A DNA stretch of 64,000 nucleotides from Polaribacter pectinis (GTDB lineage Bacteria; Bacteroidota; Bacteroidia; Flavobacteriales; Flavobacteriaceae), in the NCBI RefSeq assembly GCF_014352875.1, contig NZ_CP060695.1:1891501-1955500 (forward strand), written 5' to 3'. The notes below the pieces were generated by a model. The model was not told the origin of the DNA. It ran no database searches and worked only from the letters and a program-made list of their open reading frames with translations. The translations under genes were made by a program, and so were the position numbers. Positions 29,221 to 38,958 of the stretch are shown one piece after another; positions within the stretch are counted from its first letter, which is position 1; the number at the start of each line of letters is the position of its first letter.

Positions 29221-32200
29221 ATGAAAGTACTTATTTTCTACATGCTACTATTTTCCACTTTTGGAGGCTTACTATTGTCTCAAAATACCGTTACAGGAAC
29301 TGTAACAGATTCAAACGGAGAACTATTACCTGGGGCTTCCGTAATAGTCCAAGGCACAACAAGAGGAACCTCTACCGATTTTAATGGAACTTTTAAAATT
29401 ACCGTTTCAAAAGGAGAAACTTTAGAAGTGTCATATCTAGGGTATGAAACAACAACTTTAATAGTTGGAACTAAAAAAGTATATACAATAGTATTAAAAG
29501 AAGGGGGAGATAACCAGCTAGATGAAATTGTGGTTGTTGGTTATGGGACACAAAAAAAGGTAAATCTTACTGGTTCTGTTGCAACTGTAACTTTTAAAGA
29601 TGAAGTAAATCAACCTGTTACAAATTCTGGGCAACTATTATATGGTAGATTTTCTGGTGTACAATTAACACAATCTTCTGGTAACCCAGGAGCTGATGGG
29701 TCATCAATAGTAATTAGAGGTATAGGAACGTTTGGTAGTAGTACGCCTCTAGTTGTTATTGATAACATTCAATATGATAATTTAAGCGCATTCAATAATT
29801 TAGCACCTTCAGATATAGAGAGTGTAACTGTATTAAAAGATGCTTCAGCCAGTGCAATTTATGGAGCAAGAGGTGCAAATGGAGTTATTTTAGTGACAAC
29901 AAAAAAAGGTAAAGAGAATAAATTTGAAATCAGTTATAATCAATATTATGGTTTTCAAAAAACAACAGTAGTTCCTGATTTTTTAGATGCCGTAGATTAC
30001 TCAACTTTAATAAACGAAAAATTTAGAAACCAAGATGGTGTAGGGTACACTCCAAGATATGATACAGCTCAATTAGAAGCAATACGCACAGGGTCCTTGC
30101 CTGATCAGTTTTCTAATACTAATTGGGCAAATGAGGTCTTTAGAATAGCACCAATACAAAATCATAATTTATCTTTTACCGGTGGTAACGATAAAACAAC
30201 TTTTAGATTATCTCTTGGTTTTTTAGACCAAGATGCTATAGTTAGAAGTAAGTTTAACTCTAAGCGTTATAATTTTAGTTTAAATATTAATTCTAAATTG
30301 AATGATTGGTTTACGTTAAGTAGTGTTACCAATACTTTTTGGAAGAGACAAGTTGGTCCAACAGGAGGTCAAAATGCTTTTAGTGGCGATAATGGAATTA
30401 TTTATTCATTTCAAAGAACAGCGCCAACAATTCCTGTTTATTATAGTAATGGTGACTATGGTGTTGTTGATGGGGCTTATCAAGGTACAAACTTTTCATA
30501 CCAAACAAGTAATCCACTTAGAAGAGGGTATTTAGGTAATTATGAAAATGATAGAATAAACATTAGTCAAAGAATTGGATTTACTTTCAAACTAACAGAA
30601 GATTTAACATTTGAAACTAGTGGAAGCGCAAATGTAATTATTAGTAATACATCAGATTTTAGCCCTACTCAAAGCCAAAATGATTGGGCAGGAAATCCAG
30701 TAATTATTTCTACACTTAATAGTTTAGTTAATTCTTCTAGTTTAAATTATAGATTTTTAAATGAAAATATACTTCGTTACTCTAAAACATTAAATGAAGA
30801 TCACACTTTTGGTGTTTTATTAGGGCATTCAGCTTCATCTTACAGAGGAGATGGTTTTAGAGCATCTTTAAATGGTTTCCCTACAGATAATTTAGAAGAG
30901 CTTAGTGCAGGTGGGGTAGTTGATCCTGCAGTTTCTGGAGGGGCAAGTACAGAATCATATCAATCATTTTTTGGTAGAGTAAATTATAATTATAAAGGAA
31001 AATATCTTGCAGAATTTAATTTAAGAAGAGATGGTTCAGGAAAATTTGGTCCAGGAGGTTTTAGATATGGTAATTTTCCTTCAGCTTCTGCGGCGTGGCG
31101 TATTTCTGAAGAAGATTTTTTTAGTGATATAGAATTTATTAGTAATTTAAAACTAAGAGGTAGTTGGGGTATAAGTGGTAATGATAGAATAGGTAACTAT
31201 ATATTTGAACAATCTTATAATCCTGGGTTAGATTATGTTTTAGGAGATGATAGTACAGTAGTTGGTGTTGCTGTAACAAGTCTTGCAAACCCTCTTATCA
31301 AATGGGAAGAAACTACACAATACGATATTGGATTGGATGTTAGTATGTTTAACAATCAATTAGAAATTACTGCAGATTATTTTAATAGAAAAAGTAATGA
31401 TATTCTTTATAGGAATTTTCCAGTACCAGCTACACTTGGTGTAACTAATTTAGCAGCTCAAAATGCAGCTTCTATGGTAAATGAAGGACTTGAGTTAGGT
31501 ATTAATTATAGAGGAAGAGTAGGAGAAATTAAATATGCTGCTGGTGCCAACTTTACAAAGTTTTTAAACAATGAAGTTATTGGCTTAGGAGATGGTGGAG
31601 AAGAAACAATTGGTAGTTCAACTATTATTAGAATTGGAGAACCATTTAGAGCTTATTATGGATATAAGGCTATTGGAATCTTTCAAGACTTAAATGAAAT
31701 TGTAAACTCTCCAAGACAATTTGGAAATACAAATACTGGACCTGGAGATCTAAAATATGCAGACATCAATAAAGATGGTGTTGTAGATGCAGATGACAGA
31801 ACCGTAATTGGTAGCCCTCATGCAAGTTTATTAGTTAACTTTAATGGTTCTTTAGATTATAAAGGAATAGATTTTAACTTTATGTTTCAAGGTGTAAGTG
31901 GTGTAGATAGATTGTTAATGGGTAATGGAAATTTACCAATTAATGATAATCGTAGTAATGTTTTATCGTATTGGATAAATCGTTGGACACCAGAAAACCC
32001 AGGGAATAGCTTGCCTAGAGTTGGAGGACAAAACAATGCAGAAGTTTCTAGCTTTTATATTCAAGATGTTTCTTATTTAAGGTTAAAAAATATTGAAATA
32101 GGTTATACACTGCCAAAAGAAATAACAGAAAAGTTAAACATATCTAAATTTAGATTTTTCATAGGAGGACAAAATTTATTGACTTTTACAGGCTTAGAAC

Positions 32201-32292
32201 ATTTTGATCCTGAACGTGCAAATGGATCCCAAAGTAATAGAGGAGTTCCTTTATACAAAACTTTTACCACTGGTGTTAATATTAAATTTTAA
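29221..32292 (+). CDS. SusC-like TonB-dependent outer-membrane transporter
   Basis: 1023 residues. The signal peptide is followed by the carboxypeptidase-regulatory-like domain (VTDSNGELLPGASVIVQGTT), a TonB-box-like DEIVVVGYGTQKK, the plug (SSIVIRGIGTFG, VTVLKDASASAIYGARGANG) and a 22-strand barrel ending in FTTGVNIKF. SusC proteins import oligosaccharides bound by the SusD lid with TonB energy. The gene begins 135 bp after the HTCS gene and is followed 4 bp later by susD. This pair is the core of the PUL. The substrate is inferred only from the surrounding enzymes. Confidence 0.97.
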   Translation: MKVLIFYMLLFSTFGGLLLSQNTVTGTVTDSNGELLPGASVIVQGTTRGTSTDFNGTFKITVSKGETLEVSYLGYETTTLIVGTKKVYTIVLKEGGDNQLDEIVVVGYGTQKKVNLTGSVATVTFKDEVNQPVTNSGQLLYGRFSGVQLTQSSGNPGADGSSIVIRGIGTFGSSTPLVVIDNIQYDNLSAFNNLAPSDIESVTVLKDASASAIYGARGANGVILVTTKKGKENKFEISYNQYYGFQKTTVVPDFLDAVDYSTLINEKFRNQDGVGYTPRYDTAQLEAIRTGSLPDQFSNTNWANEVFRIAPIQNHNLSFTGGNDKTTFRLSLGFLDQDAIVRSKFNSKRYNFSLNINSKLNDWFTLSSVTNTFWKRQVGPTGGQNAFSGDNGIIYSFQRTAPTIPVYYSNGDYGVVDGAYQGTNFSYQTSNPLRRGYLGNYENDRINISQRIGFTFKLTEDLTFETSGSANVIISNTSDFSPTQSQNDWAGNPVIISTLNSLVNSSSLNYRFLNENILRYSKTLNEDHTFGVLLGHSASSYRGDGFRASLNGFPTDNLEELSAGGVVDPAVSGGASTESYQSFFGRVNYNYKGKYLAEFNLRRDGSGKFGPGGFRYGNFPSASAAWRISEEDFFSDIEFISNLKLRGSWGISGNDRIGNYIFEQSYNPGLDYVLGDDSTVVGVAVTSLANPLIKWEETTQYDIGLDVSMFNNQLEITADYFNRKSNDILYRNFPVPATLGVTNLAAQNAASMVNEGLELGINYRGRVGEIKYAAGANFTKFLNNEVIGLGDGGEETIGSSTIIRIGEPFRAYYGYKAIGIFQDLNEIVNSPRQFGNTNTGPGDLKYADINKDGVVDADDRTVIGSPHASLLVNFNGSLDYKGIDFNFMFQGVSGVDRLLMGNGNLPINDNRSNVLSYWINRWTPENPGNSLPRVGGQNNAEVSSFYIQDVSYLRLKNIEIGYTLPKEITEKLNISKFRFFIGGQNLLTFTGLEHFDPERANGSQSNRGVPLYKTFTTGVNIKF

Positions 32293-32296
32293 AAAA

Positions 32297-33844
32297 ATGA
32301 AGAAATTATTTATATTACTATTTACTGCTGTAACTATATTTAGTTGTAGTGAGGACTTTTTAGACCAATCGTCCCAAACAAATATTGCTGAAAGTAATTT
32401 TTGGAAAAGTGAAACAGATGCTTTTTTAGCATTAAATGCAGTGTATTCTACCTTACAAAGTAGAAATTTGTATGGAGGAACTCTTAATGGAGGTCAAGGA
32501 TTACCTGGTTTTGATTGTTTAAGTGATAATGCCTTTAATGCTTGGAAATGGGAAGGTCCAGGGAAGTTTATGGAAGGTACCTTAGATCCATCATATTGGT
32601 GGTTAGAAGGTATTTGGAATGATTCATATCAAGCTATATCAAGAATTAATTCTGTTGTAAAAAATGTGAATGAAATTTCTGAGGATTTAGTTTCAGCTGA
32701 AACTAAAAAAGAATTATTAGGACAGGCTTATTTTTTAAGAGCTTTAACTTATTTTAATCTGGCCGTTTACTTTGAGGAAGTGCCATTAATTCTAGCGCCT
32801 CAGACTTTAAAAGATGCTTACGTTGCTAAAAATACTTATGAGGAAATCAATTCACAGATTATTGAAGATTTAAAATTTGCAAGTAAAAACTTACCAGTTT
32901 CACATTCAAGTAATTTATTAGGGTATGCAACAAAAGGAGCTGCATTAGGTTTATTTGCTAGAGTTCAATTATATAATAAAGAATATAATGGTGAGTTTGG
33001 TGTTTTAAATTTAACACAGCAAGCTATAGGTTTAGGTTATTCTTTACATTCTGATTATGAAGAGCTTTTTACAACAACAGGTGAAACCTCTTCTGAAATA
33101 GTTTTTGCCGTAAGATTTTTAAGAGGTGATGATACTGGGAATGGAGAAATGTTTTCAGCTACATATAAAGCAAGCCCAAAAGTAGATCAACAACCAATGC
33201 CTAATTTGGTAAATGATTATTATTGTATTGATGGTTTGCCTATAACAAGCTCTCCTTTATATAACCCAGCTGATAAAAAACAAAATAGAGATCCTAGAGC
33301 TGTAGCAACTTTCTTTTTCAAAGGAGATATTTTCAACGAAGATCTAAATAGAGCTTTTAATGAAAATTTAGCAACTAAATTTGGGCAAAGAAAATATATT
33401 AGAACTAAAGCAGATGCTGAAGGTAATAATCCTTGGAATGAAGGCTCCCAAGATTTTTATATAATTAGATATGCTGATATTTTGTTAATGAGAGCAGAAG
33501 CCTTAGCTGAAACAGGAGATGTTTCAGGTGCAATGAGCTTAATTAATAAAATTAGAGGTAGAGTAGGAATGCCAAAAGTGGAAGATGTAGAAGGTCCAAA
33601 TCTTAATCAATCAGAAATGATTGCTTTGGTAAGACACGAGCGTAGAGTTGAATTAGCCTTAGAAGGTTTACGATTTATGGATTTAAAACGTTGGGGAGAA
33701 ATAGAGAATGGAATTTTAATATCAGCCAATGACCCTATAGGACCTTATAATCCTCAGTATCTAGGTGAAAAGTCTAAAGTTTTTCCAATCCCTCAAGCAG
33801 AAATAGATGTTAACCCAAACTTATTACAACACCATGCTTGGTAA
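32297..33844 (+). CDS. SusD-like surface glycan-binding lipoprotein
   Basis: 515 residues from ATG 32297. An upstream in-frame ATG at 32204 overlaps susC and is not credible, because only the 32297 start gives a signal peptide with lipobox (FSCSEDFLDQ, Cys17). SusD/RagB features include FLDQSSQTN, the TPR-type helices (LLGQAYFLRALTYFNL), YADILLMRAEALAETG, and LVRHERRVELALEGLRFMDLKRWG near the C-terminus. It forms the lid on SusC and binds the glycan at the cell surface. It directly follows susC, and the GH128-like lipoprotein gene follows 18 bp later. Confidence 0.96.
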   Translation: MKKLFILLFTAVTIFSCSEDFLDQSSQTNIAESNFWKSETDAFLALNAVYSTLQSRNLYGGTLNGGQGLPGFDCLSDNAFNAWKWEGPGKFMEGTLDPSYWWLEGIWNDSYQAISRINSVVKNVNEISEDLVSAETKKELLGQAYFLRALTYFNLAVYFEEVPLILAPQTLKDAYVAKNTYEEINSQIIEDLKFASKNLPVSHSSNLLGYATKGAALGLFARVQLYNKEYNGEFGVLNLTQQAIGLGYSLHSDYEELFTTTGETSSEIVFAVRFLRGDDTGNGEMFSATYKASPKVDQQPMPNLVNDYYCIDGLPITSSPLYNPADKKQNRDPRAVATFFFKGDIFNEDLNRAFNENLATKFGQRKYIRTKADAEGNNPWNEGSQDFYIIRYADILLMRAEALAETGDVSGAMSLINKIRGRVGMPKVEDVEGPNLNQSEMIALVRHERRVELALEGLRFMDLKRWGEIENGILISANDPIGPYNPQYLGEKSKVFPIPQAEIDVNPNLLQHHAW

Positions 33845-33862
33845 GTTTTAAATAAATAAAAA

Positions 33863-35236
33863 ATGAAGAAAATAAATAGAATAATTTATATAGTAATTAC
33901 TACTCTATTACTAACAGGGTGTGAGAAAAATGTATTTGGTGACTTTGAAATACAAGAAACAGATTATAGCACCGAAGTAGGATTAAGTAAAAAAGGGAAT
34001 GCCTATACTTATAACGCAAAAGCATGGTCTCACAGAACACATAATATTGGAAGCCATTGGTTTTACCATTGGGGAAATGTGCCAAGAGAAGAGCTGCCTG
34101 AAAATGTAGAGTATGTACCTATGTTTTGGGGGAAAAAAGTAACAGATGAAGATGTAGAAAGATTAAAACAATTAGCAGCTGAAGGTAAAATAAAATATTT
34201 ACTTGGGTTTAATGAACCAGATGGTATAACCCAATCAAATGTTACTGTTGATGAGGCAATTGCCGTATGGCATAAACTTGAAGAAGTTGGAGTGCCGTTA
34301 ATAAGTCCTGCTGTAGTTGGTGATTCATCAGATAATCCTTGGATGATTGAATTTATGGAAAAGGTTGAGCAACAAGGGTTAAGAGTTGATTATATCGGTT
34401 TTCACTCTTATCCAGGGCCAAACGTAGGTAGTTTTATGAATAGATTAAGAAAAACTTATGAAGCCTACAAAAGACCTATATGGATAACCGAATTTGCAGT
34501 AGCAGATTGGAAGGCTACTAATGATGAAAATAATAAACATTCTGAAGCTCAAGTGTTAGAATTTATGAAAGAGGTATTACCAGCTTTAGACAAAATTGAA
34601 TGGATTTCACGATACGCTTGGTTTGATGATTCAGATCATAGTAGACCTGCTTTAGCGTCATCAAGGTTATTTGATGATGAGGGTAACCTTACAATGGTTG
34701 GACAATTTTATGCGCAACATAACCCAAATGCCCTAATAGGGCCAGGTATGGATACAGAATATATACCACCAGTTGATGATGATGAGTTGATTTTTAATGG
34801 TCATTTTGAAGGTGGAACTTGGGAAAATACTCAATGGTCAACTTGGAATACCCCAAATGGATGGGATGGATATCAATCTGATGCTGTGAGTGTAGATGTT
34901 ACAGACGCTTATACTGGTTTTTTTAGTGCAAGATTACAACACGGTAGTTCAGCTTTACAAACGGTCGTTGAAGTTGAAGCCAATAAGACATATGTATATA
35001 AATTACATTCTAAATGGGCTGAAGACAAAGGACATAAACAGAAAATTGTCTTTAAAGATCATATTGCTAATAAAAAAATAGCCAATTCTGATGCGCTATC
35101 TTCGACAGCAGATTGGACAGAGTTCACTGGTGAAATTACAATACCATCTGGTGTTTCTAAACTAAGAATTATACTTTGGAATGATAAGCAAACTCATTTT
35201 TATTTCGACGATATTTCCCTAAAAGAAAAGATATAA
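33863..35236 (+). CDS. GH128-like glycoside hydrolase lipoprotein with C-terminal carbohydrate-binding module
   Basis: 457 residues. The lipobox is LLTGCEKN (Cys20), so it is likely surface-anchored beside SusCD. Residues about 45-290 form a TIM-barrel 'glycosyl hydrolase catalytic core' as in GH128: probable acid/base Glu118 in LLGFNEPDG, HSYPGPNVGS, and probable nucleophile Glu210 in IWITEFAVADW. Residues about 310-457 are a jelly-roll binding module (FNGHFEGGTWENTQWSTW ... FYFDDISL). Characterised GH128 enzymes cut beta-1,3-glucans; finding one in the susCD operon of a sulfatase-rich locus is unusual, and a different beta-linked target is possible. Position (third in the core operon) suggests the initial surface cut. 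Confidence 0.8.
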   Translation: MKKINRIIYIVITTLLLTGCEKNVFGDFEIQETDYSTEVGLSKKGNAYTYNAKAWSHRTHNIGSHWFYHWGNVPREELPENVEYVPMFWGKKVTDEDVERLKQLAAEGKIKYLLGFNEPDGITQSNVTVDEAIAVWHKLEEVGVPLISPAVVGDSSDNPWMIEFMEKVEQQGLRVDYIGFHSYPGPNVGSFMNRLRKTYEAYKRPIWITEFAVADWKATNDENNKHSEAQVLEFMKEVLPALDKIEWISRYAWFDDSDHSRPALASSRLFDDEGNLTMVGQFYAQHNPNALIGPGMDTEYIPPVDDDELIFNGHFEGGTWENTQWSTWNTPNGWDGYQSDAVSVDVTDAYTGFFSARLQHGSSALQTVVEVEANKTYVYKLHSKWAEDKGHKQKIVFKDHIANKKIANSDALSSTADWTEFTGEITIPSGVSKLRIILWNDKQTHFYFDDISLKEKI

Positions 35237-35243
35237 AAATACT

Positions 35244-35278
35244 ATCACTAAGCAACCCATAATATGTTGCTTAGTGAT
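35244..35278 (+). terminator. hairpin after the GH128-like gene
   Basis: 13-bp perfect stem (ATCACTAAGCAAC / GTTGCTTAGTGAT) with a 9-nt loop and a weak T content after it. It may attenuate transcription into the downstream genes. Confidence 0.55.
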
Positions 35279-35330
35279 TATAGAATTCTATAATATCTTA
35301 AACTAAATTTTAATTATTAAATATCTTATT

Positions 35331-36134
35331 ATGAAAAAAATTACTTTTTTATTTACAATTTTAATTACCTCTGTCTGTTTTTCACAGAATCTTATTACTA
35401 ACGGTGGATTTGAAGATGGAGCACTATCTGATTGGGGTACACTAAGTTATACTTCAGAGGCTGTAACAAGTCATGAAACAATGACACCTCGTACAGGTTC
35501 ATATTTCGCAACAAGAGGATTATATAGTGCTGCTTTAATACAGGAATTTGCAGTAACACCTGGCTCAACATATACGGTGGATTTCTATTATGGATATAAT
35601 TCTGAGGGGACTTATAATAACCCAGGTATGTTTAAAATAAGAAATCGTACTGGTAATACTAATGGGGCTTTTATGGATTTGACACCATTAGTTGCTGACA
35701 ATGGAGCAAATGCAAGTAATTCTCAAAATTACGGAGCAACTTGGGCTCCTCCTCATTATACATGGAAACAAGGCAGTTTTACATTTGTTGCAGCAGCAGA
35801 TATGACTTTAGCAAGATTTCAATGGTGGAATGATAGTAATGCAATGGCATATTTAGATGATGTAAGTATTACTGAAAATACACTATCAGTTAAAAATTTT
35901 GAAAAATTCAATTTTTCACATTATCCAAACCCTACAACAAATGAGCTAAATGTTTCTTCTTCAAAAAATATTGAAAAAATAGAAATATTTAATCTAATTG
36001 GTCAGAAAGTAATAAGTACTTTACCAAACATTAATAAAATTAAAATAAACGTTTCTTGCTTAAATACAGGTGTTTATATTATTAAAGCTACTATAAATGG
36101 TGTAACTGATTCTTTTAAGTTTATAAAAGAATAA
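35331..36134 (+). CDS. secreted carbohydrate-binding-type protein with T9SS sorting domain
   Basis: 267 residues. Signal peptide (FLFTILITSVCFSQ). Residues 20-180 form one jelly roll starting NLITNGGFEDGALSDWGT and ending AYLDDVSIT, the pattern of CBM4/9-like or related binding modules. The last 70 residues are a T9SS type A sorting domain (FSHYPNPTTNELNVS, FNLIGQKVI, GVYIIKA, DSFKFIKE). No catalytic module is seen. It is likely a surface-displayed glycan-binding protein in the susCD operon. Hairpins lie on both sides, so its expression level may be set separately. Confidence 0.8.
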   Translation: MKKITFLFTILITSVCFSQNLITNGGFEDGALSDWGTLSYTSEAVTSHETMTPRTGSYFATRGLYSAALIQEFAVTPGSTYTVDFYYGYNSEGTYNNPGMFKIRNRTGNTNGAFMDLTPLVADNGANASNSQNYGATWAPPHYTWKQGSFTFVAAADMTLARFQWWNDSNAMAYLDDVSITENTLSVKNFEKFNFSHYPNPTTNELNVSSSKNIEKIEIFNLIGQKVISTLPNINKIKINVSCLNTGVYIIKATINGVTDSFKFIKE

Positions 36135-36162
36135 AAAATAAATCTATCTATTAATTATAAGT

Positions 36163-36219
36163 AATAGTAGAGAATATATAAATCACAACAGATTTTCAAT
36201 TCTCTACTATTTTTTTTAA
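36163..36219 (+). terminator. rho-independent terminator
   Basis: 13-bp perfect stem (AATAGTAGAGAAT / ATTCTCTACTATT, 23-nt loop) runs into an eight-T tract. It lies 12 bp before the next gene, so readthrough or a new promoter is needed for the sulfatase. Confidence 0.7.
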
Positions 36220-36231
36220 AACAAAAAGAGT

Positions 36232-37698
36232 ATGTTAAAATATTTTAAATTAGTGAAAACCATCGTTTTGATATACAGTATTTTTCTAATCACATATTCT
36301 TGTAAAAAAAATAATAGCACTAATACTTCTCTAAAAGTTGTAAAGAATACTCAAAAAAATCAAAACTTAAACAAACTTAAACCAAACATTATTGTAATAC
36401 TTATTGATGATGCAGGTTATGTAGATTTTGGTTTTATGGGGAGTAAAGATTTAGAAACCCCAGAAATAGATAAACTTGCTAAAAATGGTGTTATTTTTAC
36501 AGATGCACATGTAAGTTCTACGGTTTGCGCACCTTCAAGAGCAGGTTTAATTACCGGAAAATACCAACAACGCTTTGGTTTTGAGGCTAATGGAACAGGT
36601 TATGGAGGCTCTGGAGATATTGGTTTATCAGACGATGTTGTTACAATGGCAGATGTATTCAAACAAAATGGATACAAGTCTATAGCAATTGGTAAATGGC
36701 ATTTAGGAGGCACAGAGAGTGATCATCCAAATAATAGAGGTTTCGATGAGTTTTATGGCTTTATAGCTGGAGGACGTTCTTATTTTCCTATTGAAAACCC
36801 TTCAAAACATCATATGCTACAACAAAACGGAAAACAAGTAAAGTTTAATGGCTACTTAACAGATGTTTTAGGCGATCGTTCAGTGAGTTTTGTTGAAGAA
36901 AATAAAGACCAACCATTTTTTATGTACTTGGCTTATAATGCAGTGCATACGCCAATGGAAGCTAAAACCGAAGATTTAGAAAAATATAAAGATCATCCAC
37001 GTCAAACATTGGCAGCAATGACCTGGTCTTTAGATGAAAACATTGGAAAGCTTCGCAATAAATTAAAAGAATTAGGAATTCTTGATAATACCATAATTTA
37101 TTTCATTAGTGATAATGGTGGAGCCCACAATAACGATTCAAAAATGGGACCATTAAAAGGTTGGAAAGGTAATAAATTTGAAGGAGGCCATAGAGTGCCT
37201 TTTGTAGTTAGTTGGCCAGCAAAAGTTCCTGGAGCACAAACATTTAATGGCTTAACATCTTCCTTAGATATTTTTACAACCTCAATTGATGCTGCAAATA
37301 TTCAAAAAGATGAAGACCTTGAGTTAGACGGGGTAAGTTTATTACCTTATTTAAAAAACGAAAAACAAGGGAATCCACATGATAAATTATTTTGGAGAAA
37401 ATTAGATGAAGCAGGTGCACGTATAGGAGATCATAAATTAATTAGATTAGACAATTTTGGCTCTGCCTTGTATAATATTGAAAAAGATTTGGGAGAAACA
37501 ACTAATATTTTAGAAACTGAAATTGATACTTATAAAACAGTTTTAAACGAATTAGAAACTTGGGAAACGGAATTAATAAAACCACTTTGGCTTGAAGAAC
37601 CAGAATGGATGGATGTTACCTATAAAATTCATAAACAACTAATACAAAATATTGAAGTAACTCAAAAAGCACCTAATGTAAAACTTAAAGGGCATTAG
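36232..37698 (+). CDS. type I sulfatase, lipoprotein
   Basis: 488 residues. Lipobox ITYSCKKN (Cys24). The sulfatase core begins IIVILIDDAGYVDFGFMG; the formylglycine site is Cys99 in STVCAPSRAGLITGKYQQRFGFE; then IGKWHLGGTESDHPNNRGFDEFYGF, ISDNGGAHNND and a conserved C-terminus. The QQRFGFE and NNRGFDEFYGF segments are shared with the sulfatases at 52438 and 56926, so these three are closer to each other than to the rest. It should remove glycan sulfate esters, probably in the periplasm. It lies 17 bp upstream of the GH16 gene in the core operon. Confidence 0.94.
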   Translation: MLKYFKLVKTIVLIYSIFLITYSCKKNNSTNTSLKVVKNTQKNQNLNKLKPNIIVILIDDAGYVDFGFMGSKDLETPEIDKLAKNGVIFTDAHVSSTVCAPSRAGLITGKYQQRFGFEANGTGYGGSGDIGLSDDVVTMADVFKQNGYKSIAIGKWHLGGTESDHPNNRGFDEFYGFIAGGRSYFPIENPSKHHMLQQNGKQVKFNGYLTDVLGDRSVSFVEENKDQPFFMYLAYNAVHTPMEAKTEDLEKYKDHPRQTLAAMTWSLDENIGKLRNKLKELGILDNTIIYFISDNGGAHNNDSKMGPLKGWKGNKFEGGHRVPFVVSWPAKVPGAQTFNGLTSSLDIFTTSIDAANIQKDEDLELDGVSLLPYLKNEKQGNPHDKLFWRKLDEAGARIGDHKLIRLDNFGSALYNIEKDLGETTNILETEIDTYKTVLNELETWETELIKPLWLEEPEWMDVTYKIHKQLIQNIEVTQKAPNVKLKGH

Positions 37699-37714
37699 CA
37701 TAACAATATAAACT

Positions 37715-38851
37715 ATGAAGAATATATATATAGTATTTTTACTCCTAACATTAAGTTTAAGTGTTAGAGGACAAGAACTTATTGACCCAGATACTCCTGT
37801 GGGTCAACAACCTCAAGGTTCTGTGCCAGGTAACTGGGAATTAGAATTTAGTGATGAATTTAATGGCAGCGCTTCTCCAACACCTCACCCTGATAGATGG
37901 GTAGTAAGTGTAAGTACAAAAAGTAGAGGATTAGCAAATAGAGATCCAGCCTTATCTGATTGGTGGTGGACAGCCGATAATGTAAGCATTAATGGTGTAG
38001 GACAACTTGAATTAGAAGGTGAAAAGTTTGATAGCAATACAATGCACTGTGGAAGTATTGAAAGCAGAAATCTATATGAGCCTACTTATGGATATTTTGA
38101 AGCAAGAATACAAATAGCAGAAACTGCAAAGGCTAATCACACAGCATTTTGGTTTCAAGGACATAACCAAGGGAACGTAAATAACTCTGCTGCAGATGGT
38201 GTTGAAATAGATGTGTTTGAATCAGCTTGGGTTACTGATAAGGTAAAAACGGTTTTACATTATGATGGTTATGGTTCAGACCATGTATCATATTCTGTTC
38301 CATATAATTCACCAGGAATTCACTCAGGGTATCATATTTTTGCATTGCATTGGACACCTGATTTTCTACAAACATACTACGATGGTGTTCCTGTAACTTC
38401 TACGAATGCAACTAAAGTGTTTCCAATTGTTGAAAACACTAGTACTTCAAATTTTGGAGATCCCTTAGTGCCACAAGTTCCTGAATGGCTTTGGCTATCG
38501 GTGGGAGCTAGCTTTGGAGATGGTGATTTTGCAGGGCAACCTATAGGCACCTTGTCTTCAGCAAAAGTAGATTGGGTACGAGCTTATAAGCTAGCAACGC
38601 CTTTAAGTGTTGATAATGTTACCAATGAGGAATTTAAAATATATCCAAACCCAGCAAGCAATATTCTAAATATAAAAACAGATATTCATAATTACAGTGT
38701 ATTTATTTACGATCAAAATGGAAGGATTTTAAGTAAAACCAAAGAGTCTAAATTGGCAACAATTGATGTTAGTAGTTTCTCAACAGGAGTATATCATGTT
38801 AAAATAAACTACGATAACAATATAAAAACACACAAATTACTTATTAAATAA
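37715..38851 (+). CDS. GH16 family endo-hydrolase with T9SS sorting domain
   Basis: 378 residues. Signal peptide, then a GH16 jelly roll from WELEFSDEFNGS to VDWVRAYKL. Catalytic residues Glu164, Asp166 and Glu169 lie in VEIDVFES, the ExDxxE form with beta-bulge found in agarases, porphyranases, carrageenases and laminarinases. GSIESRNLYEPTYGYFEARI is the usual substrate-cleft strand. The C-terminal 75 residues are a T9SS sorting domain (KIYPNPASNILNI ... THKLLIK). The enzyme should be secreted and cut the polymer backbone. Family subgroup and substrate cannot be fixed by eye; the sulfatases and GH2 enzymes favour a galactan. A degraded paralogue lies at 60818-62240. Confidence 0.92.
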   Translation: MKNIYIVFLLLTLSLSVRGQELIDPDTPVGQQPQGSVPGNWELEFSDEFNGSASPTPHPDRWVVSVSTKSRGLANRDPALSDWWWTADNVSINGVGQLELEGEKFDSNTMHCGSIESRNLYEPTYGYFEARIQIAETAKANHTAFWFQGHNQGNVNNSAADGVEIDVFESAWVTDKVKTVLHYDGYGSDHVSYSVPYNSPGIHSGYHIFALHWTPDFLQTYYDGVPVTSTNATKVFPIVENTSTSNFGDPLVPQVPEWLWLSVGASFGDGDFAGQPIGTLSSAKVDWVRAYKLATPLSVDNVTNEEFKIYPNPASNILNIKTDIHNYSVFIYDQNGRILSKTKESKLATIDVSSFSTGVYHVKINYDNNIKTHKLLIK

Positions 38852-38907
38852 AAAAGCGTGTATGAATTAAATTATTGACTTCCCCAAAATTGATTAATAG
38901 CTAGATG

Positions 38908-38937
38908 AAGCGTTTTAATAATATTATTAAAGCGCTT
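38908..38937. terminator. bidirectional terminator between convergent PUL operons
   Basis: 15-bp stem with one G-T pair (AAGCGTTTTAATAAT / ATTATTAAAGCGCTT) and essentially no loop spacer, followed by tgttgttttt. It separates the plus-strand core from the right minus-strand arm. Confidence 0.6.
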
Positions 38938-38958
38938 TGTTGTTTTTAAGACATCTTA

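Noticed and set aside
32204..32296. N-terminal extension of SusD from the ATG at 32204
   Set aside because: It would overlap susC by 89 bp and place the lipoprotein signal inside the protein; the ATG at 32297 gives a proper lipobox.
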